From contig NZ_CP139368.1 of the NCBI RefSeq assembly GCF_034120055.1, positions 1,302,001 to 1,366,000 on the forward strand: 64,000 nucleotides of DNA, read 5' to 3'. The notes below the pieces were generated by a model that saw only the letters and a program-made list of their open reading frames with translations, did not search any database and was not told where the DNA came from. Position 1 is the stretch's first letter; each line of letters starts with the position of its first letter. Positions 63,287 through 64,000 of this stretch are shown here, one piece after another. The translations under genes and the position numbers were made by a program. This DNA is from Microbacterium rhizosphaerae. GTDB taxonomy: Bacteria; Actinomycetota; Actinomycetes; Actinomycetales; Microbacteriaceae.

Positions 63287-64000
63287 TCAGCGTGGGCCAG
63301 GCTCAGCGCGGGCCGTGAGCGACCGCCGGCGCTGCATGCCGTTCATGAGCCGGCCGGCATCCAGCATCACGGTGTTCGAGGCGCCGCCCGAGGCTGCCGC
63401 GAAGTGCGCGAACGCGGCGCCCCACTTCGCGTGTGACCCGTAGATCCGCGACAACTGCGCGACCGCGGCATCCCCCGGCTGACGTCGCGCCTCGAGTGTC
63501 GTCGAAATGAGGGCGCGCCACCCGTAGCCCATGTCATACACCGTGCGCACGAGCGCGCGAAGGGACCGCGAGCCCTGGTACCGCTGCGAGCTCGCGGCGA
63601 GGGTCCGCCAGGCTGACGAGGCGCGGAAGCGCCCCGGCGCCCCGGCCTCCCCGAGCACGTTCCCGGCGTGCTGGACGTAATCCTGCAGCACGTCGTCGAC
63701 GATGGCGGTTGGACCCAGCACCGCCGCGCACACCGCGATCCAGTGATCGTGAACCTCGACCGGGGTCGCCATCACGGGGAAGGGGAGGGCGAGATCGAGG
63801 ACCTCGCGCCGGAAGACGCTCATGGCCCCGGAGAACCTGTTCAAGGTCGTGAGGTCGAGGAGTTCTGCGGCGACCCGGTCGGTCGATTCGGCGATGGTGC
63901 GCCCTGACCCGTCTTCCGCCACGCGTGCCTGCCCCGAGACGATGGTGTGGTCCTCCAGGAACGGAATGAGACGCTCAAGCTTTCGCGGGTACCAGAAGTC
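63287..64000 (-). CDS. glycosyltransferase family 2, partial (cut by window edge)
   Basis: At least 237 residues are visible, and the frame is open to the right edge, so the N-terminus is missing. The segment begins Asp-Phe-Trp-Tyr-Pro-Arg-Lys-Leu-Glu, as in the DXDD-W-x-P-x-K-L-E region of GT2 enzymes, then GAMSVFRREVLDLALPFP and HDHWIAVCAAVLGPTAIV. It is likely a surface glycan transferase in the same strand run as the flippase. The frame's first in-window GTG (63922) is not its start. The acceptor is unknown. Confidence 0.85.
   Translation of the reverse strand, partial: DFWYPRKLERLIPFLEDHTIVSGQARVAEDGSGRTIAESTDRVAAELLDLTTLNRFSGAMSVFRREVLDLALPFPVMATPVEVHDHWIAVCAAVLGPTAIVDDVLQDYVQHAGNVLGEAGAPGRFRASSAWRTLAASSQRYQGSRSLRALVRTVYDMGYGWRALISTTLEARRQPGDAAVAQLSRIYGSHAKWGAAFAHFAAASGGASNTVMLDAGRLMNGMQRRRSLTARAEPGPR

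Overview
The window is a high-GC (roughly 70 %) actinobacterial chromosome segment. Gene content and style point to Microbacteriaceae, most likely Microbacterium or a close relative: an acyl-CoA carboxylase with separate alpha, beta and epsilon subunits, an LCP protein, a fused RmlC-RmlD enzyme, CW_binding_2 surface repeats, many ATGA/GTGA gene overlaps and many genes that look leaderless (a TANNNT box 6-7 nt before the start codon). This placement is inference from protein features, not from a search. No rRNA, tRNA, CRISPR array, prophage or classical insertion sequence was seen.

Layout. 0-2.1 kb: the end of an adenosine deaminase gene, then a nuclease-like AbiEi/DUF559 gene enclosed by perfect 19-bp terminal inverted repeats plus inner copies, a 100-bp tract that is almost purely G/C, and a TSUP transporter. 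2.2-12.8 kb: a galactoside module with an extracellular GH27 lipoprotein, an ABC importer (binding protein and two permeases, no ATPase), intracellular GH36 and GH2 enzymes, and a LacI regulator; a perfect 16-bp palindrome sits just downstream of a good promoter. 12.9-21.2 kb: a GNAT enzyme and a mannitol PTS operon (orphan EIIB, HPr, Enzyme I, EIICB, EIIA, MtlD) with a divergent PRD-type activator. 21.2-25.3 kb: phosphosugar mutase, purine nucleoside phosphorylase and an LpdA-type flavoprotein. 25.3-29.5 kb: a LacI-controlled amino-acid permease and amidohydrolase operon with tandem operator-like repeats over its promoter. 29.5-39.3 kb: acyl-CoA carboxylase alpha subunit, Maf, an RNA methyltransferase, a two-component system with an additional membrane protein, carboxylase epsilon and beta subunits, and biotin ligase. 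39.4-41.7 kb: a PH-domain membrane protein, PurK and PurE.

41.7-64 kb is a cell-surface polysaccharide region. It holds an LCP ligase, glycosyltransferases, a CW_binding_2 surface protein, UDP-glucose dehydrogenase, an ABC polysaccharide exporter, a DUF6541 membrane protein, complete dTDP-L-rhamnose (RmlA, RmlB, RmlCD) and GDP-D-rhamnose (Gmd, Rmd) pathways, a GT2/DUF2304 pair and a Wzx-like flippase. Together these supply UDP-glucuronate and both rhamnose enantiomers, assemble glycans, move them across the membrane by ABC export and/or flippase, and attach them to the wall.

The observations most worth following up are the inverted-repeat-bounded nuclease gene (199-1311), the strong excess of the hexamer GGATGC/GCATCC, the two LacI-type promoter/operator layouts, and the kinase operon carrying a degenerate third member.
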